Shown here piece by piece: positions 47,201-57,395 of a stretch of 64,000 nucleotides of DNA. Under the pieces are notes generated by a model. That model did not search any database, was not told the origin of the DNA, and saw only the letters and a list, made by a program, of their open reading frames with translations. Where the stretch lies: NCBI GenBank assembly GCA_960531495.1, contig OY482849.1, positions 4,251,561 through 4,315,560 of the forward strand, written 5' to 3'. Origin of the DNA: Zeus faber. Its lineage: Eukaryota; Chordata; Actinopteri; Zeiformes; Zeidae. The stretch's first letter is position 1; the number at the start of each line of letters is the position of its first letter. The position numbers were made by a program, and so were the translations under genes.

Positions 47201-49220
47201 TGTCACCTCAGAAACGACACAAGAATGAAAACAATGCCTCAAAATAAGTTCTGTTCAATGGGCTCCAAAAGAAATGTGTCTGGAAGAATACAAAACACTA
47301 CGCTGACACTCCCGCTGATAAACAAACAGGGAACCCTTTTTTACCCTCCGATAATTGACAAGGTGCCTCCTGTTGTCATGGTCGGGTTGTTGTGGCAAAC
47401 TTACAACTGTACAAAAATGTTTGTTTACTCATAACTTGTTTGTCAAGGGTGCGATTTGGCACATGGTAAGAATATGAGTAATATCTCTGCTATGCTATGC
47501 CTGCTCTCTTATATACCGTAATCACAATCACCCTGGCACTCGGAGAAATGTTCCACTTCTGGATTTCAGGTGGAAACAAATCACGTGCCATGGACTGCTA
47601 TGAAGATGGTTTTTAAAAAAAACAACTCTGTGCTCCTGGTTAATTTTTTTTGTTGTGGTAATTTCTCTGTTTATAATACATCTAATCGCCATTGGGAGCT
47701 GTGGTGTGTGGATGGGAGGGTTTGAGCAGCCACACCCGACACGCGTTGGTTGGGATAACGAGCATCAGGTGTGGCTGCTCAAAGCCTCCCCTCCACACCC
47801 CACAGGAGCATATGAAGGGTGAGTTTGGGACTCGCTCGCAAGACCGGTCATGTTAAAGGCCATATAATATGTAAAGTAACCAGTCTGCCGTCTCATACCC
47901 AAAAGGCCTGCTTTGCATTGCTCACCAGCATAAAAATCTCAAATTACCGAATAGGTCCACAGCCCACGGAAAATAATATACAGAGTTCAAAGCAAAGCAG
48001 CTGCGGATGAATTGTTATTATTATACTTTTTTGAACTCAGACAGAAAGCACCCCCAGCCCAGCCCAGCTCGGAGTCCAGCCTCGCCCAATTTATTAGAGC
48101 TCACATAACTCCAAGGAATGTTTGAGTGAATACTTTTGTTGTTCCCTCAAAGCAATTGTGAAACGGTTTGATTTATCACAGAGCAAAAGCACTAAATCCT
48201 TATTTGTTGACCCGAACTTCACTGTATCTGCAGCAAATGGTGACCATCGACCTTTGACCCCCTACTTAAAAAATATATGTATTCAACTATGAATTCATTG
48301 AATAGCTTTGGATCCATTACTGTATATAAAGCTAACATTTTTTCCCTAAATCAAGCCAGCGAAGGACCAAAACTTTGACTTTATTTAATCCCATTGCCTT
48401 TGTCCACAGCCTACGCGGACAAGATCAAGGAGATGTCGGTGCTGTCGCTGATCTGCTCATGCTTCTATGCACAGCCGCATCCCACCAGCCTCATTCAGTT
48501 TGGGGGTATGGAAATCTTTCGGTCTGTCTGTTTGTCTATCTATCTGTCCGTCCGCCTTCCTTTCTGGCCTCGTCCACACAGTATTTTTTCTGGTACATAC
48601 ATACATACATACATACAGTGCATACAGTGCACACATACATACAAAAATACATGCAGTAGATACATACATACATGCATACATACTGTACATACAGTACAGG
48701 TATTACCAGCTGTCTTACCCCAACATAGGGCTGTACTGTACATACAGTACATATGGTACATACATACATACATACATACCATACAGACATACATACATAC
48801 TGTACGTACATACCTACATACATACAAACAGACATACATACATACATACATACATACCTACATACATACCATACGTACATACATACATACCATACGTACA
48901 TACATACCATATGTACATACATACCATATATACATACATACCATGTGTACATACACGTATATACCATTTGTACATACATACAATACGTACATACATACCA
49001 TACGTACATACATACCATACGTACATACATACAATATGTACATACATACCATACGTACATACATACCATACGTTCATACATACCATATGTACATACATAC
49101 CATACATACATACATACATACATTACATACATACAATATGTACATACATACCATACGTACATACATACCATACGTTCATACATACCATATGTACATACAT
49201 ACCATACATACATACATACA

Positions 49221-49251
<31 letters not shown>

Positions 49252-52200
49252 CATACATACATACATACATACATACATTACATACATAGCATACATACAT
49301 TACATACATAACATACATACATACATACGGACATCATTAATGAGATGCATCATACCCTTAGCTCAAAGCATTTTCCTGGACGTTTACATGCTTTACTGGA
49401 CATGCCCCTCCATATCTGAACTGGAAACAATGACAGTTCAATACACCAGCATAGGATTTCTCAATGATTTAAAAAAAATATTTTTGTACATCAAGACCAT
49501 GTCAAGACGTCAAGAGACTATTTTTAGCGAGACTCTCATTTTGTATGTGTTTTCATACTTTGCCTGCAGACCTGGAGGTGAAAAGCTTGAACAAGCGGGC
49601 TTCGGGCCAGGCCTTTGAGGTTTTCCTAAAGGCCCCCGCCGACCTGTCTCCCGACAAGCCGCAGCCCAAGCCCCTGACCTCCCCCCTCAAGAGGGAGCTG
49701 TCCCTGGAGGAGCTCCAGAACCGGCTGGAGGCAGCTGAGGAGAGGAGGAAGGTAAAAACAAGTACCAACATGAGACGTTGTGATCAACATTATATGAGTT
49801 ATATGACTAAGACAGTAAATAAGGATGCGGTTGGTAGTTCTTATAGAAATCAGGAAAAATAATCTCGTAAAATTAAGCCTTAAGCGTCCATAACGGTGAA
49901 GTCAACTTCCTTTCTAATGTATCATATCTGTGGAAGAAAATATTTCTGCTCTAATCATTTAATGTCTCGTTATTCCTCGAGCAATCGTTTGCTGTTTTTA
50001 AAATTCCAGTTGTGGTGCTCATTTATTGTTTTAAAGATCCACATTGCCGTGTCTCTTGGCAGAAGTTTATTCTTGCCCTTGAAAGAATACTGACAGTAGG
50101 ACTTTCCCACCGACCAAACTTGCCAAACAACCTTGAAACTGCCTGTACTGTAGGAGATAAGAATATTTTTTCCACAGAACTGCTTCATTTGCCCTTCTCT
50201 CCATGCTGAGTGGGGGGGAAGTGACTCTACACTTTTAAGACTTTTCGGGAGATCTGGACATCTTAGTTTTGAGCTTTTCTATGCAACTGTATCATTGTGA
50301 ATGGACGTTTTTATTGAGGAACTGGCGACAATGTTCGGCAGCACTTCTTCATGAAGTTTGTTGTGGTTTGGAGCAAACAGCCTAGTTGAGGTATAACAAT
50401 TACTGTATCTATCTACAGAACCAACCAATAGAACCAGCCAAGCGACCGAATGTAGAGATGTTCTTTCTTATCAAACCATTTTGGCAGACAACGCGAAGGC
50501 CGCGCTATCGTTTGAGTCCAAAGAGAACAAGCCACAGAAGCGTAGGAGGGCTGCATTGTTGATGAATGAGATACTAAAATTTAAAATGAAAATCCAAATA
50601 CAACGGCCCAAGGTTGAAACACCAACATTTACCATCGCTTATGACTTTGCTCATCATGCCTTTTGTGCTCTCACTTCGCCACGAAAAAATAACTTACTTT
50701 ATGTCTAAAATGTTGGATCCACACATGAGGAAACCACGCCGACCCGGTGAGCTTATTGCTCAAGGTTTGAAGACCTGAAAAGTTAAGAATGATTTATTTA
50801 TTTTGGTCCATCTTGCAGTCAGTCAAAGTGTCTAAACTGTTTTGAAATTAATAATAAGAAGGAAATGCTAATTACACAGCAATAAACACAGTATCCCCAT
50901 GCCTATAACTCAGAATCAAGGGGCTTTCACATAGGGCGTGGTGTGTTCTGCACTCGATACTTCCTGTTTGCTTCACTTCTTATTTCTATTGGTCCATCGG
51001 GGATTTCGTGGTGTGAAAATGCAATTGCACTCAGAAACCAAAAGTGACATAGTTCTGCTTTAACAGTCAGAATAAAAATAAAAATAAATAAATATTAAAA
51101 TAAAATAAAAAAATAAAATAAAATAAACAGAAATAGCCAAAAATACAGAACAGAATATGCAAAGTATACTCAATATATAGAATACACAAAGTGTGATTCT
51201 ATGCACAGGATAAATTATTGGTCTGGATATATAGTGTATAAATTACTAGATAGTACTTTTTATAAGCATGTTAGTATATTGCATATAGGATATACACGGT
51301 TAGTATATTGAAACGCTATAGTAGTTTGACAAATCCACTTGGATTGATAGGAAGAATTGGAAAAACTGGAGTCCTGCAGGCCAACGCCTCAAACCCTAAG
51401 AATGTTCCTCAACCCTATTATGCCATTTTGTCTATCCATCTCCCATGTTGTGCCACAGTCCCAAGAGGCGCTGGTGCTGAAGCAGCTGGCGGAGAAACGG
51501 GAGCGTGAGCGTGAAGTGCTCCACAAGGCCCGTGAGGAGAACAACAACTTCAGCCGGAAGGCCGAGGAGAAGCTCAACCACAAGATGGAGGTCAACAAGG
51601 AAAACCGCGAGGCGCATCTCAACGCTCTCAAGCAGCGGCTTCGCGAGAAGGCAAGCGGTCATCGCCGTCGGTTTTAGCGACTTCCTTAAACAGCTGTGCG
51701 CAGAACATAAAGCCGGCTTTACACCGAATCAGAGAGATCTGGCATACAGATCATGCACCCTAGTGGCTGGCGGATGATCTTAGATTCTCGTCACAAAACA
51801 TGTCAGAAAAATATGGGAGTGCTCGCTTTCTCCAGTACAACAATTGTGTAGTTTGCTCACCTGGATATTTTCCATTTTCCATGAATGAGTTTAAAACTCC
51901 CTTTATGCATAACAAAAACACAATCCATTAATATAAAAAATGATTTATTGATTGTGAATATGGTGACATCCAACGTTAATGTTAATTACATCATTATTTT
52001 ATAAACATGCCTTATTTACTTTGTTTAAAGCCCAGTTTCGATAAAAAAAAAAAAAAAAGTAACGCATCCTGGAGCCTCTATCAGGTGCAGAAATTCCGCA
52101 AACATGGGATTTTTTTAAACAAAATATTCTCACGTATTACCACTTTAAATGATTATGCGAAATACCACTGTGCCTTGAAGAGCACTGAACTCAACTCTTA

Positions 52201-52392
52201 CTTTGGTAAAGCCCCCCCAAGAAGTCTATATCAAGGTTGATGCAAAAAGCAAATGGTTAAAAACCCTCTCCTTTGGTTTTGTTGTCTCTCACTTTGCTTT
52301 TGGCTCATTCGTGTCTGACAGTTGTATTTGTCCTCTCACAGGAAGTCCACGCCGCCGAAGTGCGCAGGAACAAGGAACTTCTGTCTGGTTAA
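44214..52392 (+). CDS. stmn3: Stathmin-3 (SCLIP), neuronal microtubule destabiliser
   Basis: Exons: 44214-44232, 48410-48505, 49570-49751, 51459-51650, 52342-52392, joining in frame to 540 nt, or 179 residues. The start at 44214 (ACCATGG, strong context) gives MASTVSAYADK; an in-frame ATG at 44208 would add two residues. The N-terminal part holds [16 protein letters not shown] with Cys22 and Cys24, the palmitoylation sites that anchor SCG10-type stathmins to Golgi and vesicles. The stathmin-like domain follows: [18 protein letters not shown], then [18 protein letters not shown] and a charged helix, [18 protein letters not shown], that binds two tubulin dimers. The start MAST and the QPHP segment favour STMN3 over STMN2 or STMN4. 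The C-terminus (RRNKELLSG) is short. Intron 4 has a GC donor (AAG|GCAAGC). Introns 1 and 2 hold a hairpin and a CATA satellite. Confidence 0.95.
44233..48409. other. stmn3 intron 1
   Basis: The intron of 4.2 kb contains a (TTTAG)n-like tract (about 46565-46612) and a long stem-loop at 47698-47806. No other gene or named repeat was recognised. Several short ORFs are random. Confidence 0.6.
47698..47806. repeat. Stem-loop with 38-bp arms
   Basis: The left arm (about 47699-47736, ending TTTGAGCAGCCACACC) pairs with the right arm (about 47768-47805, GGTGTGGCTGCTCAAA and on) with about three mismatches. A loop of about 31 bases includes ACGCGTTGGTTGGG. Confidence 0.85.
48596..49327. repeat. (CATA)n satellite in stmn3 intron 2
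   Basis: About 730 bp are built of ATAC tetramers with regular variants (CATACCATACGTACATA). Part is a higher-order array in which blocks of about 20-24 bp alternate ACGTAC and ATGTAC. Both strands are open for hundreds of codons (Tyr-Ile-His-Thr repeats), which is an artefact. Confidence 0.95.
49752..51458. other. stmn3 intron 3, AT-rich repeat tract
   Basis: This intron is 1.7 kb. From about 51060 to 51320 it carries an AAATAAAATAAAA tract followed by sequence resembling a degraded teleost retroposon (ATACACAAAGTG, TATATAGTGTATAAATT). Nothing else was recognised. Intron 4 (51651-52341) shows no feature beyond a poly-A run at 52043. Confidence 0.5.
51651..51656 (+). other. Non-canonical GC splice donor of stmn3 intron 4
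   Basis: Exon 4 ends GAGAAG and the intron starts GCAAGC. The next exon begins after TCCTCTCACAG with GAAGTCCACGCC, giving [15 protein letters not shown], the conserved stathmin continuation. No GT near this place would keep that reading. GC-AG introns are a known minority class. Confidence 0.85.
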
Positions 52393-52670
52393 GGGGAAAA
52401 TTTATTTTGTGTTACATAAAGTCATTGCTGTCAGACGAGTTTGGTTTGGAGATTAACCCTACTGTTCACCGACTTCATCGGCCAAATTTTAACGCACAAG
52501 CAAGTAGTTTATTATCACCGTATGGCATCTCTTACTCACCATTTTATTTGTTAATTTATTTATTTATTTTGAAGAATCCAGAGACACTTGAAAAATCCGG
52601 AGAAACCAACCAGTAGTCTAATATTGGAGACACACGTATTTGAAATAAAGTCAAATTCTGAGCCACACGT
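52393..52670 (+). other. stmn3 3' UTR with polyadenylation signal
   Basis: AATAAA is present at 52644-52649 (TTGAAATAAAGTC), about 250 nt after the stop. Confidence 0.55.
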
Positions 52671-53453
52671 TTGTTGTCCATGTTCTGCTTGCTGTGTGTT
52701 ATGTATGATAGCAGAATACACGAGTGTTTCACAGAAATTTGTCATTTTAATTAAGAAATTAAGAATAGGCCTACAGAGATAGTACAGGATATGGGGATAG
52801 AAAAAGCATCTGCCACACAGCCCACTTATCTATTTCCTCTGACAGAAGTATAGGAATAACTTTATATGCCCCAACTGTCATGGACAATTACAGTGCACTT
52901 TGTCTGGTGAGGACTGTAGACAACATCATGTGCTCTGGATGCAGTCACCCTGGTACAAAGTTATTATTATAAAGCCTGCAGTGGGCCTTCAATACTCTGG
53001 GCTATATGATCAAGTCAGTAGACTATGTTTCTTTCGACTTTATGTGACAGTGCTTGAAGCTGTTTACTTAAGCACAGAAAGTTGTTAGCATAACATGTTT
53101 AGTACCCCTTAACTGTGTCCGAATACTTACTTTAAAGGTTGTCAGTGATATAATGTCAAAGCCCAGGTGAGGAAAAAAAAAATTAAAAATAGTCTTCACT
53201 TGACTGACCTGGCATTTTGGTGTATAGTAAATGCATTCAAAGGTATTTGAGGCTCGGTTCATTGATTATTTTTTGTTTTTTAGGGAATTTAATTTGTGTA
53301 TGTAGGTGTCACCATCAGCACACATCAATAACGACGAGGTGAAAGCTGGCTGAATGGCTGGCTGGTTTCAGGTATGACGCTTGTTATGTGTCTTCAAATG
53401 CTGAACCCATTCTAAATCAGCATTATCATCATAATAATGACAACAATAGTAAT

Positions 53454-53501
<48 letters not shown>

Positions 53502-53600
53502 AATAATAATAATATATACATACAATATATACAATAATAGTAATAAGAATAATAACAATTATGATTATTATTATTATTATGATTATTATTATTATTATTA
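52671..53600. other. Intergenic between stmn3 and helz2, first part
   Basis: No gene was recognised. From about 53455 to 53605 runs a compound microsatellite, (AAC)n then (AAT)n, then (ATT)n. Confidence 0.5.
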
Positions 53601-54015
53601 TTGTACGGTTTAGAGGCGGTGGCACTGACAAAAAGGCAGGTGGCTGAACTGGAGGTGGCAGAGTTGAGGATGTTGAGATTTTCATTGGGAGTGACAAGGA
53701 TGAACAGGATTAAGAATGAGTACATTAGAGGGACAGCTCAGGTTGCACAGTTTGGTGGAAAAGTGAGAGAGGCCAGACTGAGATGGTTTGGACACGTGTG
53801 TAGGAGAGATGAGAGTTACATTGGGAGAATGAACGTGAGGATGGAGCTGCCAGGCAAGAGTTAAAGAGGAAGACCAAAGAGAAGGTTTATGGATGTGGGG
53901 AGGGAGGACATGCAGGTGGTTGGTGTAAGGAAGGAAGATGCGCAGAACAGAAGGTATTGGAGGCAGATGATCAGCTGTGGTGACCCCTAACGGAGCAGCC
54001 GAAAGAAGAAGACGA
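53601..54015 (+). mobile_element. RTE-type LINE 3' fragment
   Basis: The open frame 53601-53864 encodes AELRMLRFSLGVTRMNRIKN, then VREARLRWFGHVCRRDE, the end of an RTE-clade reverse transcriptase. The 3' part reads on to ATGTGGGGAGGGAGGACATG and ends GAGCAGCCGAAAGAAGAAGA. It is 5'-truncated. The same 3' end is inserted in the outer provirus gag. Confidence 0.8.
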
Positions 54016-54096
54016 ATACACAAGTACTCAAATTACTATTACAAATGGATGAACACCAGTTAGTTATCTTATATCAGTCGAATAGTACAGCATTAT

Positions 54097-54455
54097 CAGT
54101 GGTACCTCGACTTACGACTGTAATTCGTTCTGTAAGAACGGTCGTATGTTAAAACAGTCGTATGTCGAAGCAATTTTTCCCATATAAATGATGAAATCAT
54201 GAAGGATGAAAATAAACAAAATACACAGCGCAAACACAGTAAATATGAAAAAAATATCGATAAGCCGCGTGTGAACTACGTGAACACACAATGTAGGTCG
54301 CCCGCTGACTGACTGCTGACTGGCTGCCGATGCGCCAACTGCAAATTTCCACGGTCGTATCTTGGAGCAGTCGGTCGCAAGTCGATACAAATTTTTGCAA
54401 CTATCACTACTCGTATCTTGGATTAGTCGTAAGAAGATGCAGTCGTAAGTCGAGA
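54097..54455 (+). mobile_element. Non-autonomous TIR transposon
   Basis: The left end CAGTGGTACCTCGACTTACG and the right end CAGTCGTAAGTCGAG are inverted matches. There is no transposase. Internal blocks match the short copy at 36075-36235. It is pogo- or mariner-like in style, but I do not assign it. Confidence 0.65.
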
Positions 54456-54986
54456 ACTAGGGTCGTTTCTCAATACCAAGTACGCAAACTCCGGACTTGC
54501 GAACTAGGTAGTTCAAACTTGGCAAGTTCGACTCGGGAGTACAGACTCCCGGGGACCATAACCATTACCACCGCCTGGTGCAAAATGCATTCTGGGATAC
54601 TTGGCTGTCTCAAGTCCACACAAGTCACCACCGATGCATCCTCGATAAAATGGGCAGAGAAAGTCTACATCCGGGCATTTGGACTGGACTTGGCTTGATG
54701 CGTACTTTGAATCGGAACAGTCCACGGGAACACAAGAACAGACAAGAACGCAGATTGAGAAATGCCTAAAGTTTATCTCATTACTCATTCTACTTCCTGG
54801 ATCAATAACTGACAAGTGAAACCTAAAATTAAACGCTATATTTTCAATTGTGGGAACACAGTATATCTATTTTATTTGTGTATTTATCTATCTATCTATC
54901 CATCAATCTATCCATCCATCTAACCTATCTATTTTTATTAACATGTGGCTCACACTTTCCCTCTCTCTCTCGCTCTCTGTTCACTT
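54456..54986. other. Intergenic with a probable repeat
   Basis: AGGGTCGTTTCTCAATACC and following TACGCAAACTCCGG, CATTCTGGGATACTTGGC look like a known type of teleost interspersed repeat (about 54462-54720). A (TCTA)n tract lies near 54885-54930. Confidence 0.4.
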
Positions 54987-55126
54987 GAAATGAAAGTAAA
55001 AATGGCTGACGCAAAATTGCAGAAGTGAAACCTATCGCACTTATCCGAAACAGGGTGCGTCTCCTCTCCGGATAAAAGCGCTGCATGCCCGCCCCAGTGT
55101 GCCAGTTCACCAGCGGCTGTCATGCG
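54987..55126 (+). promoter_or_regulatory. Putative helz2 promoter and non-coding first exon
   Basis: An IRF/ISRE-like run, GAAATGAAAGTAAAAATG (54987-55004), stands upstream of a TATA-like GATAAAAG (55071-55078). Further GAAA words (GTGAAACC, CCGAAACA) lie between. A possible first exon would end at 55126 with the donor GCG|GTAGGT. helz2 is an interferon-stimulated gene in vertebrates, so an ISRE is expected. The linkage to the coding exon 2.2 kb away is inferred. Confidence 0.4.
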
Positions 55127-55304
55127 GTAGGTCCAAGTCTTCGTGTTTTTGTCGTTTGAGTCGAATATTCAGATTAATGTCCTTTTGTTTTAAGCTCCGG
55201 AATATTCAGAGATTCACAAATATTACGAAATATTCCAGAACCACGGGATTTCGGCACTTCAAGATACAGATAATACTATACTATAATGTGCTAATCTGCT
55301 GCTG

Positions 55305-55310
<6 letters not shown>

Positions 55311-55352
<42 letters not shown>

Positions 55353-55415
55353 TGTATATACTGTATATACTGTGTATATATATACACACTGTATATACTG
55401 TATATATATACAATT
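55311..55415. repeat. (TA)n(CA)n microsatellite
   Basis: TA units, CA units and then the block CTGTATATA repeated several times. A further (GT)n tract lies at 55756-55798. Confidence 0.9.
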
Positions 55416-55758
55416 TTATTTATAATTACATATATCATATCATATTTCAAATATATATATATTTTTACTGAAAGAATACAATTTCAAAGCTGAAGTATTA
55501 TTTTTACACTTTGGAGATAGAATTCCATTCTATTCTTGGGACTAGAAGTTCTGTTGTTGTGCTTCCAGGTCTTAATTGGAACAAGCGTCACAGCGACGTC
55601 CAGTGGCGCCAAAATAAAGAATTGTCTAATAACATTAAAATTCGATAAAACTTTGTTCATCCCGGTGGGGAAATTCTGGCGTCACAGCAGCAAAAGCAGT
55701 GCAAGTCAAGAAAAGGATAAGAAGTAAGATGGAGATATATGGAGATATATACTTTATA

Positions 55759-55800
<42 letters not shown>

Positions 55801-55904
55801 GTATATACACATTTATTGATACTGATGTAATGATTTATAATAAAGGGTGGTATTATAATGACCAATGTATAATATAGTATAGTAGTATAAGGTAGAGTAT
55901 AGTA

Positions 55905-56225
55905 TGAAATAAGATAGTACAATGATATGATGATATAGTAATAATAGTATAATGTAGTATAGTACAATATAATATAATATAAGTTAAATATAAGTTCAGT
56001 TATAGTCCAAGCAATCTTATGTCCATCGGCAAGAAAACCCAGTGTCAAGTATATAATGCCCAGAGAGTATTATAATGTCCAGAGAGATAGTAAGATAGTA
56101 CAATCATATGATGATATAGTATAATGTACTATAGTACAATATAATATAATATTATCCAGTTATAGTCCAAGAAGCCTTATGTCCATGGGCAAGAAATAAT
56201 CCAGTGTCAAGTATTATAATGTTGA
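55905..56225. repeat. Tandem duplication of ~160-170 bp
   Basis: Two copies (about 55908-56050 and 56090-56222) share AAGATAGTACAAT, ATATGATGATATAGTA, AGTTATAGTCCAAG, CTTATGTCCAT and CCAGTGTCAAGTAT. Together they make most of the sequence between helz2 exon 1 and a LINE-like tail. Confidence 0.8.
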
Positions 56226-57303
56226 GAGAAAGCTGAATCCAGGTTTATATGCTATTATACATGTTAGTGTGCAGAAAAGGTGGTATTCTAAATGTGCATG
56301 TAATTGTAATTTCCCCAACAGAAATTGTTAAAAAAAGATAAGGGTTTTATTGATTCTGCCGTAGGGGAAATTCAGGCGTTGCAGCTCAGTGGGGAACATG
56401 AAGTACAGAGTGACAGTCTATACACCAAATTCACAATATACAGACATTCAAAACTAAAAAAATAAAAGTAATAAACAGCCCAAAAAGTTAAATAAAACAA
56501 GTAATAAACTAATAACAATTAACGTCTCAAGGTGTCTTAAATTAAGTGCAAAAAGAATGGTATTTAAATATGAGATGGACAATTTCTAAGGTGGCATGTT
56601 GAAATATGTAATAACAACATTCACAAAATGTGATTTGATCCACTTTAGGCACCATTGTTTATATTTTTTAATGATGTTTTCATAGATTTCATACATTTGA
56701 ATATCACACATTACATTTGTGTTGAGTAGGTGACACCTTGTCACCTACTCCACCAATGTCACTTTAATAACAATTATTAATAAACACGCTTCTCTCATTG
56801 TTATTATACATTTCCATATGCTACTTTGCCCGTTGCTTATCTTATACAGTATTTTATATAATATTCTATTTTGCGTTTAATTGAAAATAACTGCACTGTA
56901 TATTCTTGATTCTATAATATTATTTTATTACTTATTTTACTTTTTATTCTGTTGAACTGTTTCAAACTTTATTTTTTTATATTTACTTTTTTTTATGTAT
57001 ACATTTGTGAAATTAGCATATATGCTCTTACTCTGTTCTTCCCACTGAGCTGCTGCAACGGCCAAAATTTCCCCCAGGGGGATTAATAGGGTACCATGTC
57101 ATCTTATTTAGTTTATGTTTTACGGCCAGAAGTTTTCTGACATATTCAGAGGCAGCGTGCCCTTGTGATTAACATTTGATTTACTGGGGCTTATCTGCTC
57201 ATACGCTAAAAATATTTTTTCTGCTACTTTTTCTCCAGGCTCTGAAAATCACTTTCCTTTCCAAAGTGACCCAATGACCTTTCTTTCACCCTCCTTCCAT
57301 CAG
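56226..57303. other. Intron-like region upstream of helz2 coding exon
   Basis: AT-rich. A motif GGGGAAATTCAGGCGTTGCAG (about 56365) has an inverted counterpart, CTGCAACGGCCAAAATTTCCCCC (about 57052), and a relative at 55661. The last is followed by GGGGGATTAATAGGG, like a LINE or SINE 3' end. A good polypyrimidine tract and CAG acceptor lie at 57283-57303. Confidence 0.45.
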
Positions 57304-57395
57304 ACGAGTCAGACCCTCCTCAACACTTTTACTGCACTGGATAAGATTATGCCGGTATGACAGTGTCCCCTAAAGGACAAGTGGGCCCAAAATGA
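57304..57395 (+). promoter_or_regulatory. helz2 5' UTR part with two chained upstream ORFs
   Basis: If the exon begins after CCTTCCATCAG (57303), its leader contains ATG at 57349 (three codons, stop 57358-57360) and ATG at 57357 (12 codons, stop 57393-57395). Each stop overlaps the next start as ATGA, and the second stop overlaps the main start at 57392. Confidence 0.5.

Noticed and set aside
48394-49618. Very long open frames on both strands (up to 383 codons)
   Set aside because: They are translations of the CATA satellite (Tyr-Ile-His-Thr and Met-Tyr-Val-Cys repeats) running into real exon 3 of stmn3. No coding character of their own.
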